From an uncultured Eubacterium sp. (GTDB lineage Bacteria > Bacillota > Clostridia > Lachnospirales > Lachnospiraceae), in contig CAJUTM010000012.1 in assembly GCA_910589595.1 (NCBI GenBank), forward strand, positions 19,813 to 83,812: a stretch of 64,000 bases of DNA, given 5' to 3'. The notes under the pieces are model-generated. The model saw only the letters and a program-made list of their open reading frames with translations, was not told where the DNA came from and searched no databases. Shown piece by piece: positions 52,503-60,951 of the stretch; position 1 is the stretch's first letter, and every line of letters begins with the position of its first letter. The translations under genes and the position numbers were made by a program.

Positions 52503-54035
52503 ATGAAAAAACAATTTATATTAGCAGCAACTGCCCTTATGATGGCAGTAGGCATTGCAGGAGGAGTGGAAGCACAGGCTGCTTCCAAAACGGTAGCGAT
52601 TAACAAAAAGAATTTTCCGGATTTAGTATTTCGTGAACTGGTAAGAGCGAATTATGATAAGAATAAAGATAAGAAGCTTTCTGCCAGCGAGATTAAGAGA
52701 GCGAAGAAGTTTGGCAGCAGTTCCTGTAAAAATACAGTCAAGATTAAGACCTCTAAATATGGAAAGTACACGAAAAAATATATTCGTGATATTAAGAAAT
52801 TTAAAGGTATCGAGAAACTGACAAATTTACAGAAATTTGTAGCCAATGAGACACCGGTAAAAACTATTAATTTAAAGAAAAATAAAAAATTAACCTATCT
52901 GGAAATGACAGATGGAAAACTGCAGAAACTGAATTTGAACAGTAATAAGAAGTTAAAGTATGTATATTTAGGCTATAATCAGTTGACTTCTTTAAAAATG
53001 AATAAGTGTAAGAAACTGTTGCATGTGGATTTGACCGGACATATGGTAAAGAAACTGAAAATAGACCGCAACAAAAAGACAATTGTCATTGGGGAAGAAT
53101 ATTATGTACCGTATAAGGCAACAAAGGTAAAGGCCGGATTGACCAATCTCAACAACGGCGGCATGATAGACGCATCAGGAAATTATTGCGTGTATGAATG
53201 GGCAGCGGATAACTCTTCCTGTGTTAAGAAGACACTGAATGGAAAGGCAATGAATAGCAGCTTTGTTGCACTTGATGGCAATACTGTTGCCAAGGCTAAG
53301 GAAATGCAAAAGATTACGGCACAGTGGCAGGACGCACAGGGGAACTTCTATTTTCTGGCAGATAAAGACGGAAATATGGTAGAGCAGACAGTGTACTACT
53401 TATATAAAGTGAATCCACAGGGTGCGATTGAAAAAGAAGTAATTATCAACGACCAGATAATCGTAAACGATTACGGCAAGAGCTTTTCGATGAACTATCT
53501 GGGACAGGGGAACGGTTTGATAATTCTCGGAATTACATCAAAGAACTCTAAGGATGGTGTTGTTTACTTCGATACCGGCAGCATGAAAGCAGTAAAACAG
53601 GCGATTTGTAATTTTATTCCACAGACGGCAGAAAATGATGTGATTGCCGGTAAACGTTATTATGATGATGAAATTGTAGTCAGCAAGATGATTGCCGGAA
53701 CAAAACAGGAGTTGAAAGACGGAACGGAGATTGAAGTTTGTACTTTGGGCTCGGGACATGAGATGGAAGTTCCGCTCCGCTATGAGGACGACCCTTTTGC
53801 AATCAAGATTTATAACAATTATCTGTATCTGATAAGCGGAGAAGGCTTTTACAAAGCAAAACTGACAGCAACTAAATTTAAACAGTTGTATGGTATCAGC
53901 AAATTATCACATATGCAGGATGTAGGGGTTAAGTTTATGCTTACGATGAAGAATGAGAAAGAAATCTATTTTATCACCGAAAAAACGGAGGATGAGAAGA
54001 CTTCTTACACATTCCAGATTGGAACAATAGGATAA
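52503..54035 (+). CDS. Secreted leucine-rich-repeat protein with EF-hand-like loop
   Basis: ATG 52503 follows ATGGGAGG. The 510 residues start with a signal peptide (1-27, AQAA). NYDKNKDKKLSASEI (about 50-64) resembles a calcium-binding EF-hand loop. LRR units follow (about 90-190): LQKFVANETPVKTINLKKNK, KLTYLEMTDGKLQKLNLNSN and KLKYVYLGYNQLTSLKMNK. The rest (200-510) looks like beta-propeller-type repeats. The protein is lysine-rich like the other secreted proteins of the window. A cell-surface binding role is likely, but there is no evidence for a specific target. Confidence 0.78.
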   Translation: MKKQFILAATALMMAVGIAGGVEAQAASKTVAINKKNFPDLVFRELVRANYDKNKDKKLSASEIKRAKKFGSSSCKNTVKIKTSKYGKYTKKYIRDIKKFKGIEKLTNLQKFVANETPVKTINLKKNKKLTYLEMTDGKLQKLNLNSNKKLKYVYLGYNQLTSLKMNKCKKLLHVDLTGHMVKKLKIDRNKKTIVIGEEYYVPYKATKVKAGLTNLNNGGMIDASGNYCVYEWAADNSSCVKKTLNGKAMNSSFVALDGNTVAKAKEMQKITAQWQDAQGNFYFLADKDGNMVEQTVYYLYKVNPQGAIEKEVIINDQIIVNDYGKSFSMNYLGQGNGLIILGITSKNSKDGVVYFDTGSMKAVKQAICNFIPQTAENDVIAGKRYYDDEIVVSKMIAGTKQELKDGTEIEVCTLGSGHEMEVPLRYEDDPFAIKIYNNYLYLISGEGFYKAKLTATKFKQLYGISKLSHMQDVGVKFMLTMKNEKEIYFITEKTEDEKTSYTFQIGTIG

Positions 54036-54070
54036 TAGGCTCAGGGAGTAGTTAGTTTTATATAGAAGAG

Positions 54071-54100
54071 AGGGCGACCCATTGGGAGGGGTCGCCCTTT
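54071..54100 (+). terminator. Terminator after the LRR gene
   Basis: AGGGCGACCC, loop of 8, GGGTCGCCCT then TT: a 10-bp G+C-rich stem. Confidence 0.85.
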
Positions 54101-54235
54101 GCGTTAGAAAACTGACCATTTTGCAGATTTCGTCGTCTAAAAGGTTGTTTTTTACTGCGCGGATAAACGTCCTGATTGATTTCTGCCATTCTACTTTCAT
54201 AATTTCTAAAACGTTCATAAAGTCATCAGATAATT

Positions 54236-54733
54236 TCAAAGTTTAATATGGTAGATATTAACAATTTCACCACCATCAACGATTTCCTGTACATATTTTC
54301 CACCGTTGTTTTGTATTGTCTTTGCGGAACCTATATTGTCTTTCGCGCAAGAAAGAATGAGGGGATTAATTCCATAATTTTTTATTATTGGCAATGCTAA
54401 AGATAACATTTTGGTGGCATATCCCTTATTCCGTTCCGATGGTCGTATTCCAAAACCAGAGTGCCCGTCTACGGCATCTCCTTTATATCGTATACTGATA
54501 GCACCTAAAAGTGAAGTTTCTTTCATCAAAAAGAACAAATCTTGTATGGTTTTCCGGTCTTCTTCTATCCAGTTCAGCCATTTTTCGTAAGTTACATTTT
54601 TCTGTTCTATATGACTATAACGCCGTAAGGCCCCCGGATTTAACCTTCCCCCATATGTTTCCCATTCATTCATCATTGACTCATATTGTTCTTTGTGCTT
54701 GAATGAAGGCCTTTCTAAATATAAATCTTCCAT
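54236..54733 (-). CDS. GNAT family N-acetyltransferase
   Basis: The 165-residue protein starts at ATG 54733 after an AAAAGAAG purine run. It shows the RimJ/RimL-type GNAT pattern: LYLERPSFKHKEQYESMM at the start, LLGAISIRYKGDA, the CoA-binding loop GIRPSERNKGYATKMLSLAL and a Cys-Ala-x-Asn-like segment LSCAKDNIGSAKTIQNNGGK. It transfers an acetyl group to an amine substrate that cannot be inferred. A short frame continues beyond its stop (see rejected items). It lies at the left edge of an A+T-rich accessory stretch. Confidence 0.88.
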   Translation of the reverse strand: MEDLYLERPSFKHKEQYESMMNEWETYGGRLNPGALRRYSHIEQKNVTYEKWLNWIEEDRKTIQDLFFLMKETSLLGAISIRYKGDAVDGHSGFGIRPSERNKGYATKMLSLALPIIKNYGINPLILSCAKDNIGSAKTIQNNGGKYVQEIVDGGEIVNIYHIKL

Positions 54734-55203
54734 TTTTTCTTCTTTTCAATATTTATGATGATAATCCATATTAAGTAACAAATCAGCAAATATAATTAAT
54801 GCAGGTTTTTACTTCTATTAACTAAATGCCCTTTCTAGTACAACGAATATTAAATAATTGATACATTCACTTGTCTAATTGTCCAGCTACTGCGTCAGAA
54901 AATCTAGCTGTAGCCACCGCTACACCGTCGATTTTCTTTCTTGTATCTGAAACAATTATCCTACGTGAATATATCAAAGACTTAATTTTCATTGTACTAG
55001 TACAGCGAATACTAAGTTAAGCGCAGGATAAATTTTCAGTCTGCAAGGCGGAGGAATGAGGCGTAGCAGTATAATCTTAAATCAGTTGAGAACAAAAGTT
55101 TTCGCAATATCCATTAGAAGAGAACCGGCAATTCACCCTTAGTTGGGAGACGGGGTGTGTAGTTAGGGGGAATAACTTTTTGGTTGATATTAGAAAGGAA
55201 ATA
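54734..55203. other. A+T-rich non-coding stretch with tRNA-like fragment
   Basis: No gene start with a credible site is visible. At 54900-54940 a G+C-richer patch has CTAGCTGTAGC facing GCTACACCG, a possible short stem. At 55122-55142 a piece of the tRNA-Arg sequence occurs. The rest shows nothing I can name. Confidence 0.5.
55122..55142 (-). repeat. Partial copy of the tRNA-Arg 3' half
   Basis: The 21 bases match 56716-56736 inside the tRNA-Arg gene at 20 positions. The forward text ends GCAATTCACCCTTAG in both. Similarity resumes with GGGGTGTGT after a 9-base interruption. No full tRNA can fold here, so it is a remnant or an attachment-site copy. Confidence 0.75.
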
Positions 55204-55545
55204 TCAGTTACTTAATATCATTTCGCATTCTTTTTTTATTTGTGGCAAATCATTAATAAGTGTGTCCCAAGCTAAGTCATAATCTACACCTTGATAGTTA
55301 TGGGCATAAATATTGCGAAGTCCCCGTAATTGTCTCCAAGGAATTTCTGTGTGTGTTTCACGAAAATCATTAGATATGTTACCAGCCAGTTCTCCAATCT
55401 GAATAACACACATATTACAAGCATTGAAAAAAACATAATCGGTACAAAAACTTTTCTTATCCCAATTAAATCTACCTAGTGTTCCTTCTATCTGTTTACA
55501 ATAGCAGATTATTTTTTGTAAAATAATTTTATCTCGATTGGTCAA
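55204..55545 (-). CDS. HepT-like HEPN ribonuclease toxin (DUF86)
   Basis: The 113-residue helical protein has the HEPN catalytic motif RNIYAHNY (R-x4-H), preceded by IPWRQLRGL, as in HepT toxins. It probably cuts or modifies RNA-related targets until neutralised by adenylylation from MntA, encoded just upstream with a 17-base overlap. The gene order MntA then HepT matches type VII toxin-antitoxin pairs. Start codon is at 55545. Confidence 0.88.
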   Translation of the reverse strand: MTNRDKIILQKIICYCKQIEGTLGRFNWDKKSFCTDYVFFNACNMCVIQIGELAGNISNDFRETHTEIPWRQLRGLRNIYAHNYQGVDYDLAWDTLINDLPQIKKECEMILSN

Positions 55546-55840
55546 ATACTACCACTCCCTCATTATGAATATTGTTAAATAAGGCGGAGTCTTCAATTTT
55601 TCCTGATAGAAGGTCAATTTCGCATTCAAAGCATTCCTGAAGGTCTAAAATCATACCCGATAGTTCCAGAAGACTGTGGAGTTTTCCTTTATCTTCTATA
55701 TAAAAATCTAAATCGCTTTCTGAATTTGCTGTACCTTTAGAATATGAACCAAATAACAGAATTTTGTTTACTCCATATTCTGTAGCAATAGGGGCTAATT
55801 TTTCTTTGATTTCATCTAAGGAAAATATTGTTTTTGTCAT
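55529..55840 (-). CDS. MntA-like nucleotidyltransferase antitoxin
   Basis: The 103-residue protein starts at ATG 55840 after AAAGGAGG. It has the minimal nucleotidyltransferase signature LFGSYSKGTANSESDLDF with the third acid in ECEIDLLS. In MntA/HepT systems it adds AMP units to a Tyr of HepT. It overlaps hepT and so is translated with it. The pair is in a small island of toxin-antitoxin genes next to tRNA-Arg. Confidence 0.9.
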   Translation of the reverse strand: MTKTIFSLDEIKEKLAPIATEYGVNKILLFGSYSKGTANSESDLDFYIEDKGKLHSLLELSGMILDLQECFECEIDLLSGKIEDSALFNNIHNEGVVVFDQSR

Positions 55841-55918
55841 AAAATGGCCTCCTTTCTTTAAGTGTTAAAGACCGAACATTTTGCAGATTTCTCCGTGAGA
55901 AAGTTCGGTTTCTTCTTT

Positions 55919-56074
55919 TTAATATTTTTCTGCGGTATAATCGCCACTTCCTCCGTAATCAAACTGCTCAAGAAAGCGTAACATACCTGTCACACCAAGG
56001 GATTCTTTTAAAGCATTTAAGGCATTTTTTTGTATTTCTGCATCTGTTGTAGTGTCATGTTTTGTTGTAATCAT
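55919..56074 (-). CDS. Small partner protein of a PIN toxin
   Basis: The 51-residue protein starts at ATG 56074, 9 bases after GGAGG. It reads as a short helix ending in LGVTGMLRFLEQFDYGGSGDYT. This RFLxQF..GxGDYT pattern is common in small proteins encoded next to PIN-domain genes, where it probably acts as the antitoxin. Its ATG overlaps the stop of the broken PIN gene (ATGA). No DNA-binding domain is visible, so the way it works is unknown. Confidence 0.65.
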   Translation of the reverse strand: MITTKHDTTTDAEIQKNALNALKESLGVTGMLRFLEQFDYGGSGDYTAEKY

Positions 56075-56357
56075 TGATATAACACCTCCAATAACCATTC
56101 ATTGGGATTCATAACTCTAATGAATGTCTTAATACACCTACTGTTATTCCTAAATTTTCTGTCAGTAGTTAGTAATACATCAGCATTGATATATTCTGCA
56201 CAAAATAAATGTATACTATCTTTATATTTGAAATGTGTCGAATTTGTTCTGCCCATTCCAGTATTAACAATATTGAATTTTGTTCGTAATATATTTGTGA
56301 GTAGCTATTATCATCAAATAGTCGGTTGTAACAACAACTATCCAAGTATACTTTCAA
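56071..56357 (-). pseudogene. PIN-domain toxin with central deletion and frame change
   Basis: The N-terminal part starts at TTG 56357 (KVYLDSCCYNRLFDDNSY, then ILLILEWAEQ), the usual opening of short PIN proteins with the first acidic residue. The C-terminal part lies in another frame (KYKDSIHLFCAEYINADVLL, TTDRKF, MNPNEWLLEVLYQ), ending at 56071. About 50 central residues, including conserved acid positions, are missing and the two parts are out of frame. The toxin is therefore most likely inactive, while the partner gene downstream remains intact. Confidence 0.78.
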
Positions 56358-56623
56358 TTATAATTACTTCTCTATGGATAGTATATCATTATTATAAGAA
56401 AGAATAAAGAAAAAATTTATGGTTATTAAGCAGTAAAAATATAATATAAAATGCACCAAAATTCCTACATTGTGTAGTAATGGTACTCTAAAATATGCAA
56501 CAACATGTGAGCAAGCTCCCATTGTTGTGGTTTCATTATTTCGCACTCCTCAATATCTTCGCAATGCCAGTCTTGCGGGGAAAACCGCCCCGCAAGCCCG
56601 CGTGCTTCGCACTATAAAAAATA
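56358..56623. other. Non-coding stretch with two hairpins
   Basis: CAACAA (56498-56503) faces TTGTTG (56522-56527) around TGTGAGCAAGCTCCCA. TTGCGGGG (56573-56580) pairs with CCCCGCAA (56588-56595). The only ORF here is low-complexity and has no ribosome site. No gene is supported. Confidence 0.5.
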
Positions 56624-56668
56624 AAGTAAGTATCAACTTGTGAGCGAGCTCCCAGTTGATACTTACTT
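56624..56668. terminator. Terminator downstream of tRNA-Arg
   Basis: AAGTAAGTATCAACT and AGTTGATACTTACTT are perfect 15-base arms around a loop containing GAGCGAGCTC. T runs follow on both strands, so it ends the tRNA transcript and blocks read-through from the left. Confidence 0.88.
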
Positions 56669-56698
56669 CATTTTTTGCATTGCTTCATTATTCGCGAG

Positions 56699-56770
56699 TA
56701 CTCCCAGTTGGAATCGAACCAGCAATTCACCCTTAGGAGGGGTGTGTTATATCCATTTAACTATGGGAGC
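56699..56770 (-). tRNA. tRNA-Arg (anticodon CCT)
   Basis: The minus strand folds as a 72-nt cloverleaf: acceptor GCTCCCA/TGGGAGT, D arm GTTA-TAAC, anticodon stem CACCC/GGGTG with loop CTCCTAA, T loop TTCGATT. The T stem has one mismatch and the acceptor one G-U pair. Discriminator A, CCA not encoded. Confidence 0.9.
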
Positions 56771-56830
56771 AGATGTCCTCATTGAAAGTCATTTATAGTC
56801 TTCCGATGAGGACTTTTCATATAAAAAGTT

Positions 56831-58009
56831 TTATAAATATTTTTTCAATTCGTCTACTTTATCTAATTTTTCCCAAGGTAAGTCTAAATCATTTCGTCCG
56901 AAATGTCCATAGGCTGCCGTCTGGTTATAGATAGGACGGCGAAGATTTAACATTTGTATGATTCCGGCTGGTCTTAAATCAAAGTTTTCGTTAATAATAT
57001 CCACCAGTTTTTCTTCCGGCAGTTTTCCGGTTCCGAATGTGTCAATGCGCACGGAAGTAGGTTCCGCTACACCGATGGCATAAGAGAGCTGCACTTCTGC
57101 GCGGTCGCATAAACCGGCGGCGACGATGTTTTTGGCAACATAGCGTGCCGCATAAGCTGCGGAGCGGTCAACTTTTGTCGGGTCTTTACCGGAAAAAGCG
57201 CCTCCGCCGTGTCTTGCCCATCCGCCGTATGTATCTACAATTATTTTGCGGCCGGTTACGCCGCTGTCACCGTTTGGCCCGCCAATAACAAAGCGTCCGG
57301 TCGGATTTATATACATTTTTGTATCCGCGTCTATCAGTTCAGCCGGAAGAACGGCATCAATAACGTATTTGCGGATATCCTTTTTTATCTGTTCCCATGA
57401 CACGTCCTCGTTGTGCTGACTGGAGACAACGACAGCGTCTAGACGGAGAGGTTTGCCTTCGGCATTATATTCAACTGTAACCTGAGCCTTGCCGTCCGGG
57501 CAAAGATAAGGTAACGTGCCGTCTTTGCGAACTTTCGCCAACTGTCGGGATAACTTATGTGCCAGATGGATGGGATACGGCATATATTCATCGGTTTCAT
57601 TTGTTGCATAACCGAACATCATGCCCTGATCACCAGCTCCGATGGAAGCGATTTTTTTATCAGAAAGTTTTGCTTCCAGTGCCATATCAACGCCCATTGC
57701 TATGTCAGAAGATTGTTTGTCCAAGGAGATTATAATGCCGCACAAATTACCGTCAAATCCCTTTTTTGTATTATCATACCCAATCTCACAAATAGTTTCG
57801 CGAACAATCTTTTGTAAGTCGACTTGTGCATTGGATGTGACTTCACCCATTAAAAGTACAAGGCCGGTAGTAATAGCAGTCTCACAAGCAACACGGCTCA
57901 TTGGATCCTGTTCAAGCATGGCGTCCAAAACGGCGTCCGAAATCTGATCACAAATTTTATCCGGATGCCCCTCTGTCACGGACTCAGATGTGAAAAGTAT
58001 CTTACCCAT
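56831..58009 (-). CDS. metK: S-adenosylmethionine synthase
   Basis: ATG 58009 ([18 protein letters not shown]) follows AGGAGG. The 392-residue protein has all MetK signatures: [43 protein letters not shown] and the K-loop. It makes SAM from methionine and ATP. The length is normal. A promoter is visible 35 bases upstream of the start. No SAM riboswitch (GA-rich K-turn and pseudoknot pattern) is apparent in the short leader. It is monocistronic. Confidence 0.97.
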   Translation of the reverse strand: MGKILFTSESVTEGHPDKICDQISDAVLDAMLEQDPMSRVACETAITTGLVLLMGEVTSNAQVDLQKIVRETICEIGYDNTKKGFDGNLCGIIISLDKQSSDIAMGVDMALEAKLSDKKIASIGAGDQGMMFGYATNETDEYMPYPIHLAHKLSRQLAKVRKDGTLPYLCPDGKAQVTVEYNAEGKPLRLDAVVVSSQHNEDVSWEQIKKDIRKYVIDAVLPAELIDADTKMYINPTGRFVIGGPNGDSGVTGRKIIVDTYGGWARHGGGAFSGKDPTKVDRSAAYAARYVAKNIVAAGLCDRAEVQLSYAIGVAEPTSVRIDTFGTGKLPEEKLVDIINENFDLRPAGIIQMLNLRRPIYNQTAAYGHFGRNDLDLPWEKLDKVDELKKYL

Positions 58010-58043
58010 GATAATCCTCCTCAATTCGTATATATTCTCATAT

Positions 58044-58072
58044 ATTCTACTATAAAAAAAATATATCGTCAA
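58044..58072 (-). promoter_or_regulatory. metK promoter
   Basis: On the minus strand TTGACG (58072-58067) and TAGAAT (58049-58044), 17 bases apart. The leader is only about 28 bases, too short for a riboswitch. Confidence 0.7.
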
Positions 58073-58385
58073 GGAAAGAAAAGCGCTGTTAATGGAGGTG
58101 ATTAATGGAGGAGGAAAAAAAGGGGTTTTTCCCTATTTTGATGCTATCGACAACAATTTATAAAGAAAAAAGTCGAAAAAGAGTGATTTATAAATGCAAA
58201 ATAAAAAAATATGTGATATAATATTAAAAAAATTAAGTTTTTTTAATGGAATAGGATACTGTTTTCTGTATTATATAAGGAAATGGTATGCTTATACAGA
58301 AGAGGAAATAAAGAAGAAAGAGTAAATATTAGGGGGTTTGGCAAAAGCCATTGTCGCTCAAACTAAACAGAATGGAGTAAAGAAG
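58073..58385. other. A+T-rich non-coding stretch with a possible 38-codon ORF
   Basis: A frame at 58105-58221 starts at ATG after GGAGG and reads [20 protein letters not shown], then basic residues. It ends inside TATAAT at 58217-58222, which may be the -10 of the next gene. The lysine-rich content fits chance in A+T-rich DNA, so I do not call a gene. Confidence 0.35.
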
Positions 58386-59087
58386 ATGAATATTTTAATT
58401 ATTGACAATGATTTAACCATTGCAAGAATGGAAAAAGATTATTTGGAATTGAGTAATTTTAAAGCAGATATTGAAACGGATGGACTGAAAGGTGAGAAGC
58501 TGGCTATGAGCGGGGAATATGATATGCTTATACTTGAGGTCGATTTGCCGGGACGGAGCGGATTTGAAATCTGTCGGAAATACCGGGAAATATATTTGAA
58601 ACCGGTGATTTTTGTCTCTTCAAAAGAAGAGGACATTGATATTATTCACGGATTTTCTTTGGGGGCCGATGATTACATCCGCAAGCCTTTTCGTCCCAAT
58701 GAGCTGGTTGCGCGTGTGAAAGCACACATGACCCGTTATGAGGAGCTTGTGAGATATCAGTCTGCTTCGGTAGAGCCGAGGGATGTAATTACTTTCGGCC
58801 CACTGAGGATTGACAGAATGTCGAGGCGTGTATTCGTGGACGAAGAGGAAAAGAAATTAACGGCCAAAGAGTTTTCCCTGCTGTTCTTTCTGGCAACTCA
58901 TCCGAATCGTGTGTTTTCAAAAGAGGAGCTGTTTCATCAGATTTGGGGATACACTCCGGGAAACGAGATGGCTACTTTAGTTGTTCACATTAGAAAAATC
59001 CGTGAAAAGATTGAAAAAGATACCGGCAATCCGGAGTTCATACAGACCGTATGGGGAACCGGTTATCGCTTCGGCGATAAAAACTGA
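58386..59087 (+). CDS. OmpR-family response regulator with Glu at the phosphorylation site
   Basis: ATG 58386 has GGAG 8 bases ahead; a longer frame from TTG 58338 is possible. The 233 residues have a receiver (1-120) and winged helix (135-233, VHIRKIREKIE, VWGTGYRFG). In the receiver, the site normally DxxLPG is EVDLPG, so the phosphoacceptor Asp is Glu, and the acidic pair reads DND instead of DDx. Lys is kept (RKPF). Such regulators usually work without phosphorylation. No kinase gene is next to it. Its targets are unknown. Confidence 0.9.
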   Translation: MNILIIDNDLTIARMEKDYLELSNFKADIETDGLKGEKLAMSGEYDMLILEVDLPGRSGFEICRKYREIYLKPVIFVSSKEEDIDIIHGFSLGADDYIRKPFRPNELVARVKAHMTRYEELVRYQSASVEPRDVITFGPLRIDRMSRRVFVDEEEKKLTAKEFSLLFFLATHPNRVFSKEELFHQIWGYTPGNEMATLVVHIRKIREKIEKDTGNPEFIQTVWGTGYRFGDKN

Positions 59088-59179
59088 AAATTTTGCCAAG
59101 GATAAAATGAATCTTCATGTTCATAATAAGGTAGCGGGTGAAAGTGTCCGGCTGCCTTATTATGAAAGGGGAGATTGAA

Positions 59180-60172
59180 ATGAAAGTGAAATATGTAAAA
59201 CTTGCAGGGATTGTTCTGCTCATTTTTCTTGCTTTTCGTTTTTTGCTCCCTTTAGTACTGCCTTTTGTTCTCGCTTATTTTTTTGCGAAAATGGTTTCTC
59301 CCATCATACAGTTTTTGGAAAAAAAGCTGCATTGGAGACATAAAGTCAGTGTTCTTATGGTTGTATTTATCGTATTTACCGCTTTGGTATGTTTTATCGG
59401 ATATATAATCAGTATTGCTGTGAGTCAGACGATATTATTATTGCAAAAACTTCCTGTTTATCAGCAGATGATAAATCAGGTTTTGGAAAATATGTGTTGT
59501 CAGTGCGATAAGGTGCTGGAGTTAGGAGGCGGTACGAGTTACCGCTATGTCGAGCAGCAGGTACAAAATCTGTATCATACGATTGGAACCGAGGTGCTGC
59601 CCCGCATGTCCGGATATGTAACGCAGATATTTTGTAAAGTATTTGCCATAGCGAGTACGGTATTTATTTTTATTATTTCGGCGGTATTGATTCTTCTGGA
59701 TGAGACATTTCCCAAAATTCGGGGCAAATTGCGCCCATTTGCCGGACGTCTACGCAAAGCTGGTCTGGCGTATATAAAATCCCAGAGCATAATATTGTTT
59801 ATTATTGCGACTGTTATTTCTGTCGGACTGTTGCTGATGGGAAGTGATTATGCCATTATATTGGGGGCGGGAATCGCCGTATTTGACGCTTTTCCGGTAG
59901 TTGGAAGCGGAGTAATCCTGATACCGTGGGCCATAATTAAAATGCTTGGTGGAAATTATTATGCAGCGGCAATACTGATAACGGTATTTGCCATAGCCGC
60001 TTTTTTACGTGAAGTGTTAGAGCCAAAACTGTTTGGTAAAGAATTGGGGTTGAAACCTCTGTATATATTGATTTCCGTCTATGTGGGAGCGGAATTGTTA
60101 GGACTTGCCGGTGTGCTGCTGGGGCCGGTCGGACTGACAATATTAAAGGCGGCGGAAGAAGAGATAGAATAG
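59180..60172 (+). CDS. AI-2E family transporter / YtvI-like exporter
   Basis: ATG 59180 (MKVKYVKLAG) follows AAAGGGGAG. The 330-residue protein has about eight helices in the pattern of the AI-2E family: two at the start, a long amphipathic loop (100-165), and the C-terminal set with VFDAFPVVGSGVILIPWAII and LEPKLFGKELGLKPLYILIS. Members include the sporulation protein YtvI and Na+/H+ antiporters. The substrate is unknown. A stem-and-loop-free 92-base gap separates it from the regulator gene, which might control it. Confidence 0.85.
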   Translation: MKVKYVKLAGIVLLIFLAFRFLLPLVLPFVLAYFFAKMVSPIIQFLEKKLHWRHKVSVLMVVFIVFTALVCFIGYIISIAVSQTILLLQKLPVYQQMINQVLENMCCQCDKVLELGGGTSYRYVEQQVQNLYHTIGTEVLPRMSGYVTQIFCKVFAIASTVFIFIISAVLILLDETFPKIRGKLRPFAGRLRKAGLAYIKSQSIILFIIATVISVGLLLMGSDYAIILGAGIAVFDAFPVVGSGVILIPWAIIKMLGGNYYAAAILITVFAIAAFLREVLEPKLFGKELGLKPLYILISVYVGAELLGLAGVLLGPVGLTILKAAEEEIE

Positions 60173-60175
60173 ATA

Positions 60176-60598
60176 TCATTTACTAATCCAGCGGCTCATT
60201 CCCGAGCCGTGATTGTCAAATGGGCGTTTGTGAAAGCCGAGTTTCTCATAAAAGACTTCTTTATTCATAGCGGACATGAGGTTGACCATAATGGTCTCGC
60301 CCTCCTCAATCTGTGCTTCCAGCCATTCGAGGACACGTTCAATGATAGCCCGTCCGATGCCTTTTGACTGGTGGGCCGGATGAACGATAACATCACAGAT
60401 AAAGTACACATAACCGCCATCGCCAATCACGCGCGCCATGCCGAGCGGGGCGCTGCCATCGGTAGCGACGAGGATATACAGGGAATTGTCCAGAGCGGTA
60501 CGCGCCTGCTTGGGACAAATCGTAATAAAATCCACACTGGCACGTAACGCATTGTACTCCTGAATGGAAATGGTATGTGTAAACTGTATGGCACTCAA
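60176..60598 (-). CDS. GNAT family N-acetyltransferase
   Basis: The 140-residue protein starts at TTG 60598, 8 bases after GGAGGG. It has the GNAT core GMARVIGDGGYVYFICDVIV and the acetyl-CoA loop HPAHQSKGIGRAIIERVLEW, then FYEKLGFHKRPFDNHGSGMS. It is close to the family often annotated as YjdJ/Eis-unrelated GNAT with small-amine substrates. The substrate is unknown. It is convergent with the AI-2E family gene. Confidence 0.92.
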   Translation of the reverse strand: MSAIQFTHTISIQEYNALRASVDFITICPKQARTALDNSLYILVATDGSAPLGMARVIGDGGYVYFICDVIVHPAHQSKGIGRAIIERVLEWLEAQIEEGETIMVNLMSAMNKEVFYEKLGFHKRPFDNHGSGMSRWISK

Positions 60599-60629
60599 TT
60601 CCCATTCCCTCCTTCTTGTTCATCAATCG

Positions 60630-60806
60630 CTACACAAAGCGGTTAGTTGTTTCGTCGTAATGATAATCAATCGAATCTAACGTGTCGCAAAGCTCTGTCT
60701 CATCAACATCATAAGTCCGGCAAAATTCATCCAATGTGGCAAATTGGTCTCTTAATTTCGTATTTACATAACTAACCAGAATAATTGGGTCTTGCGGTAT
60801 GTCCAA
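60630..60806 (-). CDS. DUF4250 domain protein
   Basis: TTG 60806 follows TTAGGAGG by 7 bases and gives 58 residues: LDIPQDPIILVSYVNTKLRD, then LDEFCRTYDVDETELCDTLD and an end with Tyr/His. This matches the short DUF4250 family, which opens with PxDPxMLLSxxNxKLRD. Upstream in-frame codons lack support. Function is unknown. It lies divergent from a germination gene. Confidence 0.85.
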   Translation of the reverse strand: MDIPQDPIILVSYVNTKLRDQFATLDEFCRTYDVDETELCDTLDSIDYHYDETTNRFV

Positions 60807-60951
60807 AATGACACCTCCTAAAATGAATAAGGTATGTAATAGTTCCCCATAATAATACATAGAAAAGGTGTTTTTTGTCAACCCTATCATGGAGGCAAAA
60901 AGCTTTGACGGTAAATTTATGAGCAGGAGAAAAATGTGAATGGAGGAGATT

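Noticed and set aside
53907..54239. Minus-strand ORF beginning at TTG 54239 after the GNAT gene (KLSDDFMNVLEIMKVEWQKS)
   Set aside because: The first 45 codons could be a gene tail, and DEICKM resembles a similar phrase near 55880, but no start signal exists and the frame continues through a terminator into antisense of the LRR gene.
55858..55918. Phrase ACATTTTGCAGATTTC repeated near 54115 and 55875, considered as an attachment site
   Set aside because: The match is short and imperfect and probably reflects related C-terminal codons; the tRNA-derived repeat is the better boundary candidate.
58010..58080. SAM riboswitch ahead of metK
   Set aside because: The predicted leader is about 28 bases and lacks the SAM-I or SAM-III patterns.
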